Program-made: the position numbers and the translations under genes
Assembly (NCBI GenBank): GCA_024234675.1
Contig: JACKNU010000005.1
Coordinates: 62,001 to 126,000 of the forward strand
Length of the DNA: 64,000 nt
Reading direction: 5' to 3'
From: Pseudomonadales bacterium
Lineage (GTDB): Bacteria > Pseudomonadota > Gammaproteobacteria > Pseudomonadales > Halieaceae
Shown: positions 43,757-52,864 of the stretch, in pieces
How positions within the stretch are numbered: position 1 is the stretch's first letter
Layout of the letters: every line of letters begins with the position of its first letter
The notes under the pieces: model-generated
Seen by the model: the letters and a program-made list of their open reading frames with translations, nothing else
What the model was told of the DNA's origin: nothing
Database searches by the model: none

Positions 43757-44472
43757 ACGGCGAACTGCAGTCGATCTGGGTATACCTGGCTGCCAGCCCG
43801 CTGCTCACCCTCACGCTCACCCTGGTGGCCTACCAGGGCGGCATCTGGCTGTACGACAAGAGCGGCAACAACCCGCTGGTCAACCCCGTATTGATCGCGG
43901 TTCTGGCTATTGTTGGCCTGCTTACGATCACCGACACCGATTACCAGACTTACTTCGACGGTGCCCAGTTCATTCACTTCCTGCTGGGCCCCGCCACGGT
44001 CGCCCTGGCCATTCCCCTGTACCGGCAGATTCGCAGGGTGCGGGAGTCGCTGCTGGCCATCATAGTAACTGTCATCGCCGGCTCGCTGACCGCCGCCGCC
44101 AGCAGCGTGGGAATCGCCTGGCTGCTGGGGGCTTCAAGACAAACCCTGCTGACCATCGCGCCAAAATCCGCCACCACACCGGTGGCGATGGGCATCGCCG
44201 AGCAACTGGGTGGACTGCCGACGCTTACGGCGGTGGTGGTAATCCTGACCGGCATCACCGGTGCCATGACCGCCAGCGGCTTGCTGCGCCTGGCGCGGGT
44301 TCGCGATGCCCGCGCGACCGGGCTGGCCATCGGCATTGCCGCACACGGCATAGGCACCGCCCGGGCGTTCCAGATAAGCGGCCTGGTGGGGGCCTTTTCC
44401 GGGCTGGCAATGGGTTTGAACGCGCTGGCGACGGCGATACTGGTGCCGCTGCTGTTCCGGTTGCTGAGCTAG
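43753..44472 (+). CDS. lrgB: LrgB-family membrane protein
   Basis: A 239-residue polytopic protein with about six or seven helices. It has NPLVNPVLIAVLAI, LLGPATVALAIPLYRQ, the conserved SRQTLLTIAPKSATTPVAM and AAHGIGTARAFQISG, all LrgB hallmarks. It starts inside the lrgA stop (ATGA), so translation is coupled. Its TAG stop shares a palindromic CTAG with the stop of the opposing symporter gene, so both genes end within the same four bases. Confidence 0.93.
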   Translation: MNGELQSIWVYLAASPLLTLTLTLVAYQGGIWLYDKSGNNPLVNPVLIAVLAIVGLLTITDTDYQTYFDGAQFIHFLLGPATVALAIPLYRQIRRVRESLLAIIVTVIAGSLTAAASSVGIAWLLGASRQTLLTIAPKSATTPVAMGIAEQLGGLPTLTAVVVILTGITGAMTASGLLRLARVRDARATGLAIGIAAHGIGTARAFQISGLVGAFSGLAMGLNALATAILVPLLFRLLS

Positions 44473-45824
44473 CCCAGAACCCCGGCGACAAAAATCACCA
44501 GCAGGGCCGGCGGCACGACAAAGCGAACCAGGAACCGCCAGAGACTGTAGGCGGTGGCATGTAGCGAGGTCAGCTCGTCTCGGCTGTCCTCCCGACTGAC
44601 AACCCAGCCGGCGAACAATGCGATGAACAGGCCGCCCAGCGGCAGCAGTATCTGGTTGGAGAAGTAGTCCATCAGGTCGTTGAGGTTCCTGCCACCCAGG
44701 GCCATGTCACCCAGCAGGTTATAGGACAGCGCACTGAACACGCTGAGTACCGCTATGGAGCCGACCACCAGCAGGGCGCTCTTGTGCCGCGGTATCCCGA
44801 AGCGTTCCTCCACCCAGTGGTTAACGGTTTCCACCAGCCCCACCATGGAGGTGATTCCCGCCACCGCCAGCACCACGAAGAACAATATGCTGAACGCGTA
44901 ACCGCCGGGCATCTGGGCGAAGGCCACCGGCAGGGTCTGGAAGATGAGGCCGGCGCCGGCCGCCGGGTCCAGGCCGTGATGGAAAACCGCCGGAAAAATC
45001 ACCAGTCCCGCCAGCAGGGCCACGCAGGTATCGGCCAGCACGATGATCAGCACTGAAGAACCAATGGAAGTGGACCTCGGCAGGTAGGAGCCATAGGTCA
45101 TCATGCCCCCCATCGCCACGCTGATGGAAAAGAAGGCCTGGCCTATCGCGGCCAGCACCGAGGTCGGGCCGATCTTGCTGAAGTCGGGTGTGAACAGCCA
45201 GGTAACGGCCTCGGCGAAGCCGCCGGCAAAATAATTGTAGCCGGCGAGCCCCACCAGCAGCAGGAACATCAGCGGCATCATCACGCTGACGGCGCGCTCG
45301 ATACCGTCCTTCAAGCCGGAGTAGATAATCAGTCCGGTTATGGCCAGCCCCACCAGGGTCCAGAACAGCATCCCCAGGTTGTCGGCCAGCACCGCCTCGA
45401 ACTCCAGAGCAGCGGCAACGCCGTCCATCCCTATGAAACCGGTGGTGACGGCCTTGAACAGGTACCACAGCACCCAGCCCACCACGACCGCGTAGACGAT
45501 CTCGATGGTGTACGCGGCCAGCAGCCCCATGCCACCGATGAACCGCCAGTGGCGGGAGCGACCACTCTTGACGGCGACGTTGGCCACCGCGGAAGGCGGG
45601 CTACCCTGGCCGCGTCTACCGATGAGGATCTCGGCGATCAGAACCGGCGCGCCGATGCCAAAGGCGCAGGCCAGGTATATCAGCACGAAGGCTGCGCCGC
45701 CGTTCTCGCCTGTCACGTATGGGAAGCGCCAGATATTGCCCAGGCCCACGGCAAAGCCCACCGAGGCCATGAGAAACGCGAAACGGGAAGACCAGTGCGC
45801 CTGGGCGCCACCTGTTGCAGCCAT
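44469..45824 (-). CDS. Neurotransmitter:sodium symporter family transporter
   Basis: A 451-residue sodium-coupled transporter with about 11 or 12 membrane helices. The N-terminal family motif FLMASVGFAVGLGNIWRFPYVTGENGGAAF (about residues 17-46) holds sodium-site residues. SIVYAVVVGWVLWYLF-like and AFFSISVAMGGMMTYGSYL helices follow. Bacterial members such as LeuT and Tyt1 carry amino acids, so an amino acid is the most likely substrate. The Xaa-Pro aminopeptidase upstream on the same strand may supply peptide-derived amino acids. Confidence 0.92.
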   Translation of the reverse strand: MAATGGAQAHWSSRFAFLMASVGFAVGLGNIWRFPYVTGENGGAAFVLIYLACAFGIGAPVLIAEILIGRRGQGSPPSAVANVAVKSGRSRHWRFIGGMGLLAAYTIEIVYAVVVGWVLWYLFKAVTTGFIGMDGVAAALEFEAVLADNLGMLFWTLVGLAITGLIIYSGLKDGIERAVSVMMPLMFLLLVGLAGYNYFAGGFAEAVTWLFTPDFSKIGPTSVLAAIGQAFFSISVAMGGMMTYGSYLPRSTSIGSSVLIIVLADTCVALLAGLVIFPAVFHHGLDPAAGAGLIFQTLPVAFAQMPGGYAFSILFFVVLAVAGITSMVGLVETVNHWVEERFGIPRHKSALLVVGSIAVLSVFSALSYNLLGDMALGGRNLNDLMDYFSNQILLPLGGLFIALFAGWVVSREDSRDELTSLHATAYSLWRFLVRFVVPPALLVIFVAGVLG

Positions 45825-45879
45825 GCTATACCCCTGCTTTGTTGTTATGCGCCCAGTCTACACAATTTGCCGAACCGCA

Positions 45880-47667
45880 TCAGCCTGCCAGGGGTCGGGT
45901 TGCAGCCCGCAACCATTCCCGGTCAGGACCGGACAGCAACGGGCAGATCTGCGCGGCCACCCGCTCATGGTAGGCGTCCAACCAGACAATTTCAGCAGCG
46001 GTGAGCAGGCTGGTATCCAACAGCCGGGTATCGAAGGGCACCAGGGTGAGGGCCTCGAACTCCAGCATGGGCTGCTCCTCCTCGCGCGCAGAGCGGCGCA
46101 CCACCAGCAGGTTCTCGCAGCGGATCCCGAAAGCGCCGTCGCGGTAGTAACCCGGCTCGTTGCTGACGATCATGCCCGGCTGCAGGGCGGTGGTGTTGGC
46201 CTGCTTGGAAATACGCTGCGGTCCCTCGTGTACGCTGAGGAACACCCCCACCCCGTGGCCGGTGCCGTGGTCGTAATCGCAGCCTGCCTGCCACAGGAAC
46301 TGGCGGGCGAGGGCATCGAGTTGGGTACCGGTGGTGCCCTCCGGGAAACGGGCGCTGTCCAGGGCGATATGCCCCTTGAGCACCAGGGTAAACAGGCGCC
46401 GCAGTTCGTCACCGGGGTCGCCGATGGCCACGGTGCGGGTGATATCGGTGGTACCGTCCAGATACTGGCCGCCGCTGTCCACCAGGTACACGCTGTCCAT
46501 GGTCAGGCGCGCCGGGGAATCGGCATTGATGTGGTTGTAGTGGCACATGGCGGCGTTGGAACCCGCGGCGGAGATGGTATCAAAGGACAAATCCATGAAG
46601 TGCTCGCCCTCGGCACGGAAGGCCCGCAGGCGCTCCGCCAGCTCCGCCTCGTCGTGCAGGCGCGCGGCCGCCACCTCGGCGTCCAACCAGGCCAGGAAGC
46701 GGATCTCGGCCACCGCATCGCGGACATGGGCCCGCTGGCTGCCCCCTATCTCGACCTCGTTCTTGCAGGCCTTGGCCAGCAGTACCGGGTCCTGCCCCGC
46801 CAGCAAGATGGCGCCGGCGCGCTCCAGGGTCAGCTGGGTCCAGGCATTGGCCGACTCCGGGTCCGCCAGTACGGTGCGGCCCGCCCAGGCCGCCAGTTCC
46901 GCCGCGGTGTCGGTTTCGGGTACTACCCTCACGCCCGCGCCCACGTGTTCGGCGAACCCAGCAGGGATGCGCCCGGGATGGACCAGCAGGGTCAGGCCGC
47001 CGTCCGCGCTCAACAGGGCCAGGCTCTGCACCACCGGCAGCTTGGGAATGTCGGTGCCGCGAATATTGAGCAACCAGCTGACGGAATCCGGCGCGAATAC
47101 CAGCGCGGCCGCGGCACCTTTGGCCGCCATGGACTTGCCGATGCGCTGCCGCTTGGCCAGGCTGGACTCACCGGTGTACTGATGCGCCAGCAGCAGGGCC
47201 TGCCTGACCTGGGCGGCGGGCCGATCCCGCCAGCAGCGATCGACCAGGTTGGATTCGCAGGCCACCAGTTCCAGCCCCGACTCCGCCAGGTCAGCCTGCA
47301 GGTCGCGATACCAGCGCAGGCTGTGCATGCGCGCATCGCAGGCTACCCTGCTGCCGGGGGGCAGCGCCCGCGCCAGCCAGTCGGAGTGGGAATCCTCTCC
47401 CAACCGGCAGTATTCGAACAGGTCGCCACTGACCTCGCGACGCACCTGCACCGTATAGCGGCCATCGACGAAAATCGCGGCGCGCTCCAGGGTGAGCACG
47501 ACGAAGCCGGCTGAACCGGTAAAACCGCTGAGCCAGCGCAGGCGCTCGTTGTGGGCCGGAATATATTCTCCGAGATACTCGTCCGCGCGAGGTACGATCA
47601 GCGCCTGGTAGCCCAGCTCATGCAGCTGCGCTCGCACTGCGGCGAGGCGGTCCTTGGTTGTGTTCAT
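45880..47667 (-). CDS. Xaa-Pro aminopeptidase (M24B, large three-domain form)
   Basis: This metallo-aminopeptidase removes the N-terminal residue before proline. At 595 residues it is the large APP1-like form with two N-terminal creatinase-like domains (LHELGYQALIVPRADEYLGEY, GYTVQVRREV-like). The pita-bread catalytic domain shows metal ligands in LVDSGGQYLDGTTDITRT, DHGTGHGVGVFLSVHEGP and MIVSNEPGYYRDGAFGIRCE. The protein ends ADGPDREWL-like. No signal peptide is present, so it acts in the cytoplasm. It is downstream of the serine-hydrolase gene and upstream of the symporter gene. Confidence 0.94.
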   Translation of the reverse strand: MNTTKDRLAAVRAQLHELGYQALIVPRADEYLGEYIPAHNERLRWLSGFTGSAGFVVLTLERAAIFVDGRYTVQVRREVSGDLFEYCRLGEDSHSDWLARALPPGSRVACDARMHSLRWYRDLQADLAESGLELVACESNLVDRCWRDRPAAQVRQALLLAHQYTGESSLAKRQRIGKSMAAKGAAAALVFAPDSVSWLLNIRGTDIPKLPVVQSLALLSADGGLTLLVHPGRIPAGFAEHVGAGVRVVPETDTAAELAAWAGRTVLADPESANAWTQLTLERAGAILLAGQDPVLLAKACKNEVEIGGSQRAHVRDAVAEIRFLAWLDAEVAAARLHDEAELAERLRAFRAEGEHFMDLSFDTISAAGSNAAMCHYNHINADSPARLTMDSVYLVDSGGQYLDGTTDITRTVAIGDPGDELRRLFTLVLKGHIALDSARFPEGTTGTQLDALARQFLWQAGCDYDHGTGHGVGVFLSVHEGPQRISKQANTTALQPGMIVSNEPGYYRDGAFGIRCENLLVVRRSAREEEQPMLEFEALTLVPFDTRLLDTSLLTAAEIVWLDAYHERVAAQICPLLSGPDREWLRAATRPLAG

Positions 47668-47737
47668 CGGTTGGTCCCAATATAAAAGCCTGGCCGTGCC
47701 AGGCGGGCGTCAATTCACGGTGCCAGCGGGTCGCCTG

Positions 47738-49057
47738 TCAGGACAGTGAAGGCTTGCGGGCCAGCCCTGCCGCCATTGCCCGCGCCGCCTCCAGCTTGGC
47801 GCGGAAGGCGGGGTTGCGGGCGGCGGAAGCCACCGGCTGGCTGGAAAACCACACCATCACGGTATCCGCGCTGCGATTAATGTAAATTACCTGGCCGTGG
47901 ACCCCCACGGCGCAAAACTCCTGGGCCTGCTCGTCCAGAATCCACCACATATTGTGATAGGCCGACCAGGGCTCTTCACCGTACTTGGGATTGGCGGCCA
48001 TATTCGCCCGCAGTTGGTCGCTCACCTGCAGGATGGCGTCGATCCAGGGCGCCGGGATCACCTGCTCGCCGCGGAACTCGCCGCGGTCGCGAATCATCAT
48101 GCCGAAGCGCGCCGCGTCCCGCAAAGTGGTGTTCATGCCACCGGTCGCCACGGGCATGTAGGCCCGGTCCACCGCGATGTAGGCGTCGTGCTCGGCTCCC
48201 AGCCTGGCCCACAGGTTCTGCTGCAGGAAATCCTGCAGCGGCTGCCCGCTGATCCTCGCTACCAGCCACCCCAGTACGTCGGCATTGCTGGAGTTGTAAT
48301 CGAAAGCCTCACCCGGCGCCACCGCCGGATCCGGCTTGATGAACTTGACCAGGAAATCATGCACTCCGTAAATCTCGGCACTGTCCGGCTGCACATCCGC
48401 CGCGCCGGGTAGCCAGCCCAGGTTCAGGGCGGGCGCATAATAGCGAAAGAAATCCGATTCGGGATCGGTATAGTTTTCCTTGAAGTCGATGGCGGTGGCG
48501 TGATCCAGCACCTGCTGTATCGTGACCCGTTCGAATCCGCTGCCTTTGAGTTCCGGGATGTACTGCGCCGGGGAGGCGGCCAGATCGACCTTGCCCTGCT
48601 CCACCAGCAGGCCGAATGCGGCGCTCACCAGCGACTTGGTCATGGAAAACCAGATGTGCTGGCTGTGGCCATTGAAGCCATTGAAATAGGCTTCATGCAG
48701 CAGTCGACTGCCCTGCATTACCAACACGCCGTCGGCGTAGTTGCTGCGAAACAGCTCATCGAAGGTCTGCTCGCCGCCATCGCCGCGCGGGTAGGCCTGC
48801 TCACCCAGTTCCGGCCGCAGTGGTCCGGGCAGTCGGCGTATTTCGCCCTGGCGGGGAATCATCACCACGTGCAGAGGCGCCCCGGCGTTGCGGAACGCCC
48901 ACACGTTCATGGGATAGTCGCGGTAATTGGCCATGGTTACCTGGGACTCCCGCGATGGCGGCACCCCCTGCATGGGCTGCAGCGGCGCCTGGTCGGCCAC
49001 GGCGGCAGTGGCGGCCCACAGCGCCAGCAGTAAGCCTGTAAGCGTTCCGGTTCGCAT
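47738..49057 (-). CDS. Exported serine hydrolase (beta-lactamase/class C fold)
   Basis: A 439-residue protein with a signal peptide (GTLTGLLLALWAATAAVA). The catalytic SxxK motif is SMTKS, in HIWFSMTKSLVSAAFG, and the YxN-like DYNSSNADVLGW follows further on. The family includes esterases, D-aminopeptidases and 6-aminohexanoate-dimer hydrolase-like enzymes; the substrate is unknown. The ATG at 49057 has GGAGG about 10 bases upstream and lies 5 bases after the rubredoxin stop. The frame upstream of it has no signal peptide. Confidence 0.88.
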   Translation of the reverse strand: MRTGTLTGLLLALWAATAAVADQAPLQPMQGVPPSRESQVTMANYRDYPMNVWAFRNAGAPLHVVMIPRQGEIRRLPGPLRPELGEQAYPRGDGGEQTFDELFRSNYADGVLVMQGSRLLHEAYFNGFNGHSQHIWFSMTKSLVSAAFGLLVEQGKVDLAASPAQYIPELKGSGFERVTIQQVLDHATAIDFKENYTDPESDFFRYYAPALNLGWLPGAADVQPDSAEIYGVHDFLVKFIKPDPAVAPGEAFDYNSSNADVLGWLVARISGQPLQDFLQQNLWARLGAEHDAYIAVDRAYMPVATGGMNTTLRDAARFGMMIRDRGEFRGEQVIPAPWIDAILQVSDQLRANMAANPKYGEEPWSAYHNMWWILDEQAQEFCAVGVHGQVIYINRSADTVMVWFSSQPVASAARNPAFRAKLEAARAMAAGLARKPSLS

Positions 49058-49062
49058 TGCGC

Positions 49063-49242
49063 TCAGGCCTCCATGGGTTCGAAATCGGCCTTGGAGATAC
49101 CGCAATCGGGGCACTCCCAGTCTTCGGGCAGGTCCTCGAACCGGGTACCCGCGGCTATGCCGTCCTCGGGCAGGCCCTCTGCCTCATCGTAGATAAACCC
49201 ACAAATAACGCATTCCCACTTCCTGTATCCACCCTCGGTCAT
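49063..49242 (-). CDS. Rubredoxin
   Basis: A 59-residue iron-only electron carrier. The four Cys ligands form two pairs, in WECVICGFIYDEAEGLPEDG and WECPDCGISKADF. The ATG at 49242 is selected because AGGAG lies about 8 bases upstream and the protein then matches the usual rubredoxin length. Rubredoxins donate electrons to alkane hydroxylases, oxygen-scavenging enzymes and others. Neither partner is adjacent here; the CYP153-like P450 at the left edge has its own ferredoxin. Confidence 0.96.
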   Translation of the reverse strand: MTEGGYRKWECVICGFIYDEAEGLPEDGIAAGTRFEDLPEDWECPDCGISKADFEPMEA

Positions 49243-49305
49243 GTTGTGACGCTCCTGTTGCAATGTTCTGTTTACGCGTACCCCGGCCTGGAGACCGGTT
49301 TCAAG

Positions 49306-50073
49306 CTAGCCCTGGGGACCCTGGAGTTCACCCTCCATTTTCAGGCGATAGCCGCTGCCGGAAGGTCGCGCCACCAGGCTCAGTGCCTGGCGCAGGCGTT
49401 CGTCCAGCGCGCCCTCGCCCTCCACCAGCAACTCCAGGGAATAGGAACGTCCCTGCAAGCGCAGGCCGCCCTCGGCGTTCACCGCGCCGGACAATGTCAG
49501 CACCTGGGCCACCAGCTCCTGCTCCGGCGCCTGGCTGAATTCCATGGCGTAGCTTCCCAGCGGCACCGGTCCCCCGGGCGCCAGCCAGGCGCCCTGTTGC
49601 CACACCAGGCGCCCTGCAGCTTCTACCGGCAGGCCATCTCGGAGGCGCAAATCCTGCAGCTGCAGCGACAGCATGCCCGCCAGCGAGACCGGCACGAATT
49701 GTCGCAACACGTCGGCGGACACATTGGCGGACACGTCGGCCAGGTCGACATCCCGCTCGCCGCGCAGCACGATCTCGGCGGTCAAGGCCTGGCTGCCCCA
49801 GTGACTCTCGAGGTTGAGCCGGGGAGCCAACAGCAACAGCGACAGGGGCCGCAATCGCCACTGCACCGCCCCCAGATGCAGATAGCCCGGCCCGACCTGT
49901 ACCAGGCAGCGGCTGGCAGCTCCGCGCCACAGGGTACCGGTAAAGCCCTGCATCACTATCTGGTCTGCAGGCAGCAACTTGCCCAGCAGGCGGGCGGGAG
50001 CCGTGGCCAGCAAGCAGATCAATAACAGGATGAGCAGGGCCAGGGCCCCGGTTGTGCGCGACTTGAGCCTCAT
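49306..50073 (-). CDS. gspN: Type II secretion system protein N
   Basis: A 255-residue protein with one N-terminal hydrophobic segment (LALLILLLICLLATAPARLL) and a beta-rich periplasmic part. MQGFTGTLWRGAASRC and GAVQWRLRPLSLLL fit the GspN family. It is the last gsp gene, starting in the gspM stop (ATGA). GspN is present in only some systems and its role is poorly known. It is less conserved than the others, but position and profile agree. Confidence 0.9.
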   Translation of the reverse strand: MRLKSRTTGALALLILLLICLLATAPARLLGKLLPADQIVMQGFTGTLWRGAASRCLVQVGPGYLHLGAVQWRLRPLSLLLLAPRLNLESHWGSQALTAEIVLRGERDVDLADVSANVSADVLRQFVPVSLAGMLSLQLQDLRLRDGLPVEAAGRLVWQQGAWLAPGGPVPLGSYAMEFSQAPEQELVAQVLTLSGAVNAEGGLRLQGRSYSLELLVEGEGALDERLRQALSLVARPSGSGYRLKMEGELQGPQG

Positions 50074-50540
50074 GCCTGGGATATACGTATCGTGGCGTTG
50101 ACACGGCCGGGGGCGCCGGCCTGGGTGATCGCGACCTCGGTCACCAGCAGGCCCTCGCGATTTTCGATTTCATCCAGCCAGGCCACCAGGTCATCAAATG
50201 CCGCCCCCTCCAGGCGCACCTGGATATCCCCACGGGCGTTGGGCTGCAGGCGACTGACTTCCAGTCCATGGCGGCTGGTGGACTGGTTGACGAGCGCCGT
50301 GAGATTGCGCTGTGAACTGCCCGCAGCGCCCTCGTCCCGCAAACGCATGATCTCCGATACCATGGCGTCCACCCGCTGCAGACTGGTGGCGATACCCCGG
50401 TTTTGCTGCTCCAGTTGCTCGCGGCGATCAGCCAGTGGCGCCCAGGCCAGCATGTACAGCAGGTACAGCCCAAGCGCCACTCCCAGCACCAGCACACTGA
50501 GCTGCTCCCGTTGATTGAGCCCGGCGAACCAGTCCCTCAC
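50070..50540 (-). CDS. gspM: Type II secretion system protein M
   Basis: The 156-residue protein has one membrane helix (QLSVLVLGVALGLYLLYML). A periplasmic segment then follows with a helical linker (QLEQQNRGIATSLQRVDAMV) and a ferredoxin-like fold ending INATIRISQA-like. GspM works with GspL at the inner-membrane platform. The start is GTG at 50540, overlapping the gspL stop. Confidence 0.92.
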   Translation of the reverse strand: MRDWFAGLNQREQLSVLVLGVALGLYLLYMLAWAPLADRREQLEQQNRGIATSLQRVDAMVSEIMRLRDEGAAGSSQRNLTALVNQSTSRHGLEVSRLQPNARGDIQVRLEGAAFDDLVAWLDEIENREGLLVTEVAITQAGAPGRVNATIRISQA

Positions 50541-51802
50541 GATTCCTCCCCCACCCGCAGCCGCGCCCGCACCCGGTCACCCCGGGCACTGCTGTTTTCC
50601 ATGATTGCCTGCAAACCGGACTTGTTAATGGTTGCGCGCACCCGCTCCACGGCGTCGAAATCCGCCGCCTCGATATTCATGCGCATCTCGCCCCCCCGGT
50701 CGCTGAAATTGTAATTCAGGGTCGCTATGGACGTGCCGGGGTTGGCAGCAACCGCTGCGCCCACCTGTTCGACCAGGTGGACAAAGCCACTGCTCTGGCC
50801 CGAGCCACGCATTGCGGCCAGCTGGCGCTGCAGTTGGGTTTCCGCATCCACCACCGCTCCGCGCGGGTAGGCCTCGCGATAACTGCTCTCGACCGCCGCC
50901 CGCAAAGCCAGATTCTCGCGCTCCAGCTTGAGGTAGTCCAGCAGACCCGCTACCAGCTGCAGGCCAAATGCCAGGGCAAACACCGCCGCCACCGTGCGCC
51001 ACTCGCGCCACCAGCGCAGTATCGGCAACCGCGCGGTGAACTCGCCCTGCAACAGATTGATTGCCGGCGGCGACTCGCTCAGGAGCATGGCCGAGCGAAG
51101 ACTGCCCCGACGCCATTGGATCCTGTCCCGCAATGCCTCGGGCAACAGCGCCGTATCCGTCGCCTGGTCGCGCCCGTAGAATACGATCGCCTCGGGCTCG
51201 CCCTGCTCGGTGGCCAGACCGGCGAGCATTACCGGCAGCAGTTCCCGCTCCACACTGAAGCCGCCGAACTGGTCGAAGCGCACAATGGCATCCCCGCCCT
51301 CCAGCACCACGCACCACTCCGCCTCGCGCCAGGGCAACAGCAGGGGCTCCGGTAGCCACTGGCGAATGCCCGGAAAATCCTCCAGCAGGGCCTGCCAGGC
51401 GAGCATCTTGTCCCGGGCGCACACCGCGACGCCCAGCTCCAGCTTGTCCAGCTGCACGCTGGCAAAGTGCAGTTGCTCGATATCCTCGACCACCTGTTCC
51501 TCGAGCATGAAGGGTAGCGACTTGCCGATGTGTTTCTTCTCCGCCGCGCTCACCGGTACCCGCAACAGGCGCACATCGGCGCCCGGGGCGGCAAAACAGG
51601 GGCGGAAGCGCTGCAGTGCGAGGGCTGCGCGCAGCTTCTCCCTGGCGTCCTCGTCGTCCAGCCACAGCGGGGCATCGCCGTCCAGGATTGCATCGCCACT
51701 GGATAGTGCGCCGCCCGACGGAGCGCCGCCCGACGGAGCGCCGCCCGGGGCGTACCAGGCCAAACGACCCTGGACCAGCCTGATCACGCTATTGCTTTGC
51801 AA
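50537..51802 (-). CDS. gspL: Type II secretion system protein L
   Basis: GspL links the ATPase GspE to the inner-membrane platform. The 421-residue protein has an actin-like cytoplasmic domain (about 60-260), with RVPVSAAEKKHIGKSLPFMLEEQV typical of GspL. A membrane helix (TVAAVFALAFGLQLVAGLL) and a periplasmic domain follow. The TTG at 51802 is used; a GTG five codons later is possible. Residues about 18-32 contain GGAPS repeats encoded by 15-base units. Confidence 0.93.
   Translation of the reverse strand: MQSNSVIRLVQGRLAWYAPGGAPSGGAPSGGALSSGDAILDGDAPLWLDDEDAREKLRAALALQRFRPCFAAPGADVRLLRVPVSAAEKKHIGKSLPFMLEEQVVEDIEQLHFASVQLDKLELGVAVCARDKMLAWQALLEDFPGIRQWLPEPLLLPWREAEWCVVLEGGDAIVRFDQFGGFSVERELLPVMLAGLATEQGEPEAIVFYGRDQATDTALLPEALRDRIQWRRGSLRSAMLLSESPPAINLLQGEFTARLPILRWWREWRTVAAVFALAFGLQLVAGLLDYLKLERENLALRAAVESSYREAYPRGAVVDAETQLQRQLAAMRGSGQSSGFVHLVEQVGAAVAANPGTSIATLNYNFSDRGGEMRMNIEAADFDAVERVRATINKSGLQAIMENSSARGDRVRARLRVGEES
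51708..51746. repeat. 15-bp tandem repeat in gspL
   Basis: GCGCCGCCCGACGGA is repeated about 2.6 times in frame on the plus-strand reading, giving GGAPS units near the GspL N-terminus. It sits in a region that is probably a flexible linker. Confidence 0.85.
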
Positions 51803-51835
51803 ATGCCACTCTCTCCCGTTGACCCAGGCGCGCTG

Positions 51836-52864
51836 CTAGAGACTGCCCGCAGCCCGCGCCAGGGCACTGACCTGCCGCCCTTCGCGCTGCAACACACTGT
51901 ACAAGCGCATCTCCCTGTCGGCAACTTTCACCTGCGCGCTCAGCAGGAAGTAGCCGGTGTTCTCCCCAAGCAGTGTTCTGACCTGTTCCATCTGTTCCTC
52001 CTTGCCGGCAAATTCCGGGCTCTGCAGGAACTCATCGATATCGGCAAAGCCGTTGTCCTTGCGCCGTGCCACCAGCGCCTCGCCCTCCGCCTCGGTAAGC
52101 GGCTGCAGTTCATCATCGGCATTGATGGAGCGCAATACCGCGGCCGGTGCCGTGTGAATGTTCAGCGGCGCGGGATCCTGGGGCCAGACGGTCACCAGGG
52201 GCGCCAGGGCGCGGTACACCTCCGGCGCGACATTGGCCACCGCCAGCAGCTCACTGCTGCTGGCCATGGGGCGGTTGGCACTGCGGTAGGCCGGATCCTG
52301 CACGAAGTAGTAATCGTCCTCGGCGCCCAGCGGCGAGGGCTCGAGATCACTGTCCATCCAGTCACTGACCGACTCGGTGATGGCGATGGCCTGCTGTTCG
52401 CTCAACTGCGGCTCGCCCAGCACCTGCAGCAGGCGAATAAACTGGGCCTGGGCGGAGGTAAATTGCGGGGCGCCGTCCTCCTCGTCCCGCGCCACGCGCT
52501 CGGCGAGGCGATTGAGATTGAACCGGCCCTGCAAATCCTGCAGGCCGCCCTGCAGCATCACTCCCTCTTCCAGGGGATAGGGCTGGGTTTCCTGGGCCCA
52601 GATTTCGGTCAGGTCGTCGCGGGGCTGCTCGCGCTTGCTGTCCTGGTCATAATCCGCCAGCAGTGCCAGCGTGGCGAGCTCCTCCGCGCCGCGCAGGTAG
52701 ACGTTGGCCTGCTCCATCAACAGCAGGTTACCGGCGCGCTGGTAGAAACGATTGAATTCCACTTCCAGGGCGACTATCAACGCCGTGGCCAGGGCGAAGA
52801 CCAGCAGCGCGACGATCAGCGCGGCGCCCCCCTGACGCTGTCTCCTAAAGCGGCGGCAGTGCAT
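51836..52864 (-). CDS. gspK: Type II secretion minor pseudopilin K
   Basis: The 342-residue protein has a short basic leader ending RQGG and a hydrophobic helix AALIVALLVFALATALIVAL. As in other GspK proteins, position +5 of the mature protein is not Glu. A large globular domain follows with VSDWMDSDLEPSPLGAEDDYY and FADIDEFLQSPEFAG. GspK caps the pseudopilus with GspI and GspJ. Its start lies inside the gspJ end, with a 20-base overlap. Confidence 0.95.
   Translation of the reverse strand: MHCRRFRRQRQGGAALIVALLVFALATALIVALEVEFNRFYQRAGNLLLMEQANVYLRGAEELATLALLADYDQDSKREQPRDDLTEIWAQETQPYPLEEGVMLQGGLQDLQGRFNLNRLAERVARDEEDGAPQFTSAQAQFIRLLQVLGEPQLSEQQAIAITESVSDWMDSDLEPSPLGAEDDYYFVQDPAYRSANRPMASSSELLAVANVAPEVYRALAPLVTVWPQDPAPLNIHTAPAAVLRSINADDELQPLTEAEGEALVARRKDNGFADIDEFLQSPEFAGKEEQMEQVRTLLGENTGYFLLSAQVKVADREMRLYSVLQREGRQVSALARAAGSL

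Noticed and set aside
45505..47514. A 669-codon open frame on the plus strand opposite the aminopeptidase gene
   Set aside because: It is antisense to well-conserved coding sequence, has a low-complexity composition rich in Gln/Gly/His, and resembles no known protein. High GC content produces such long shadow frames.
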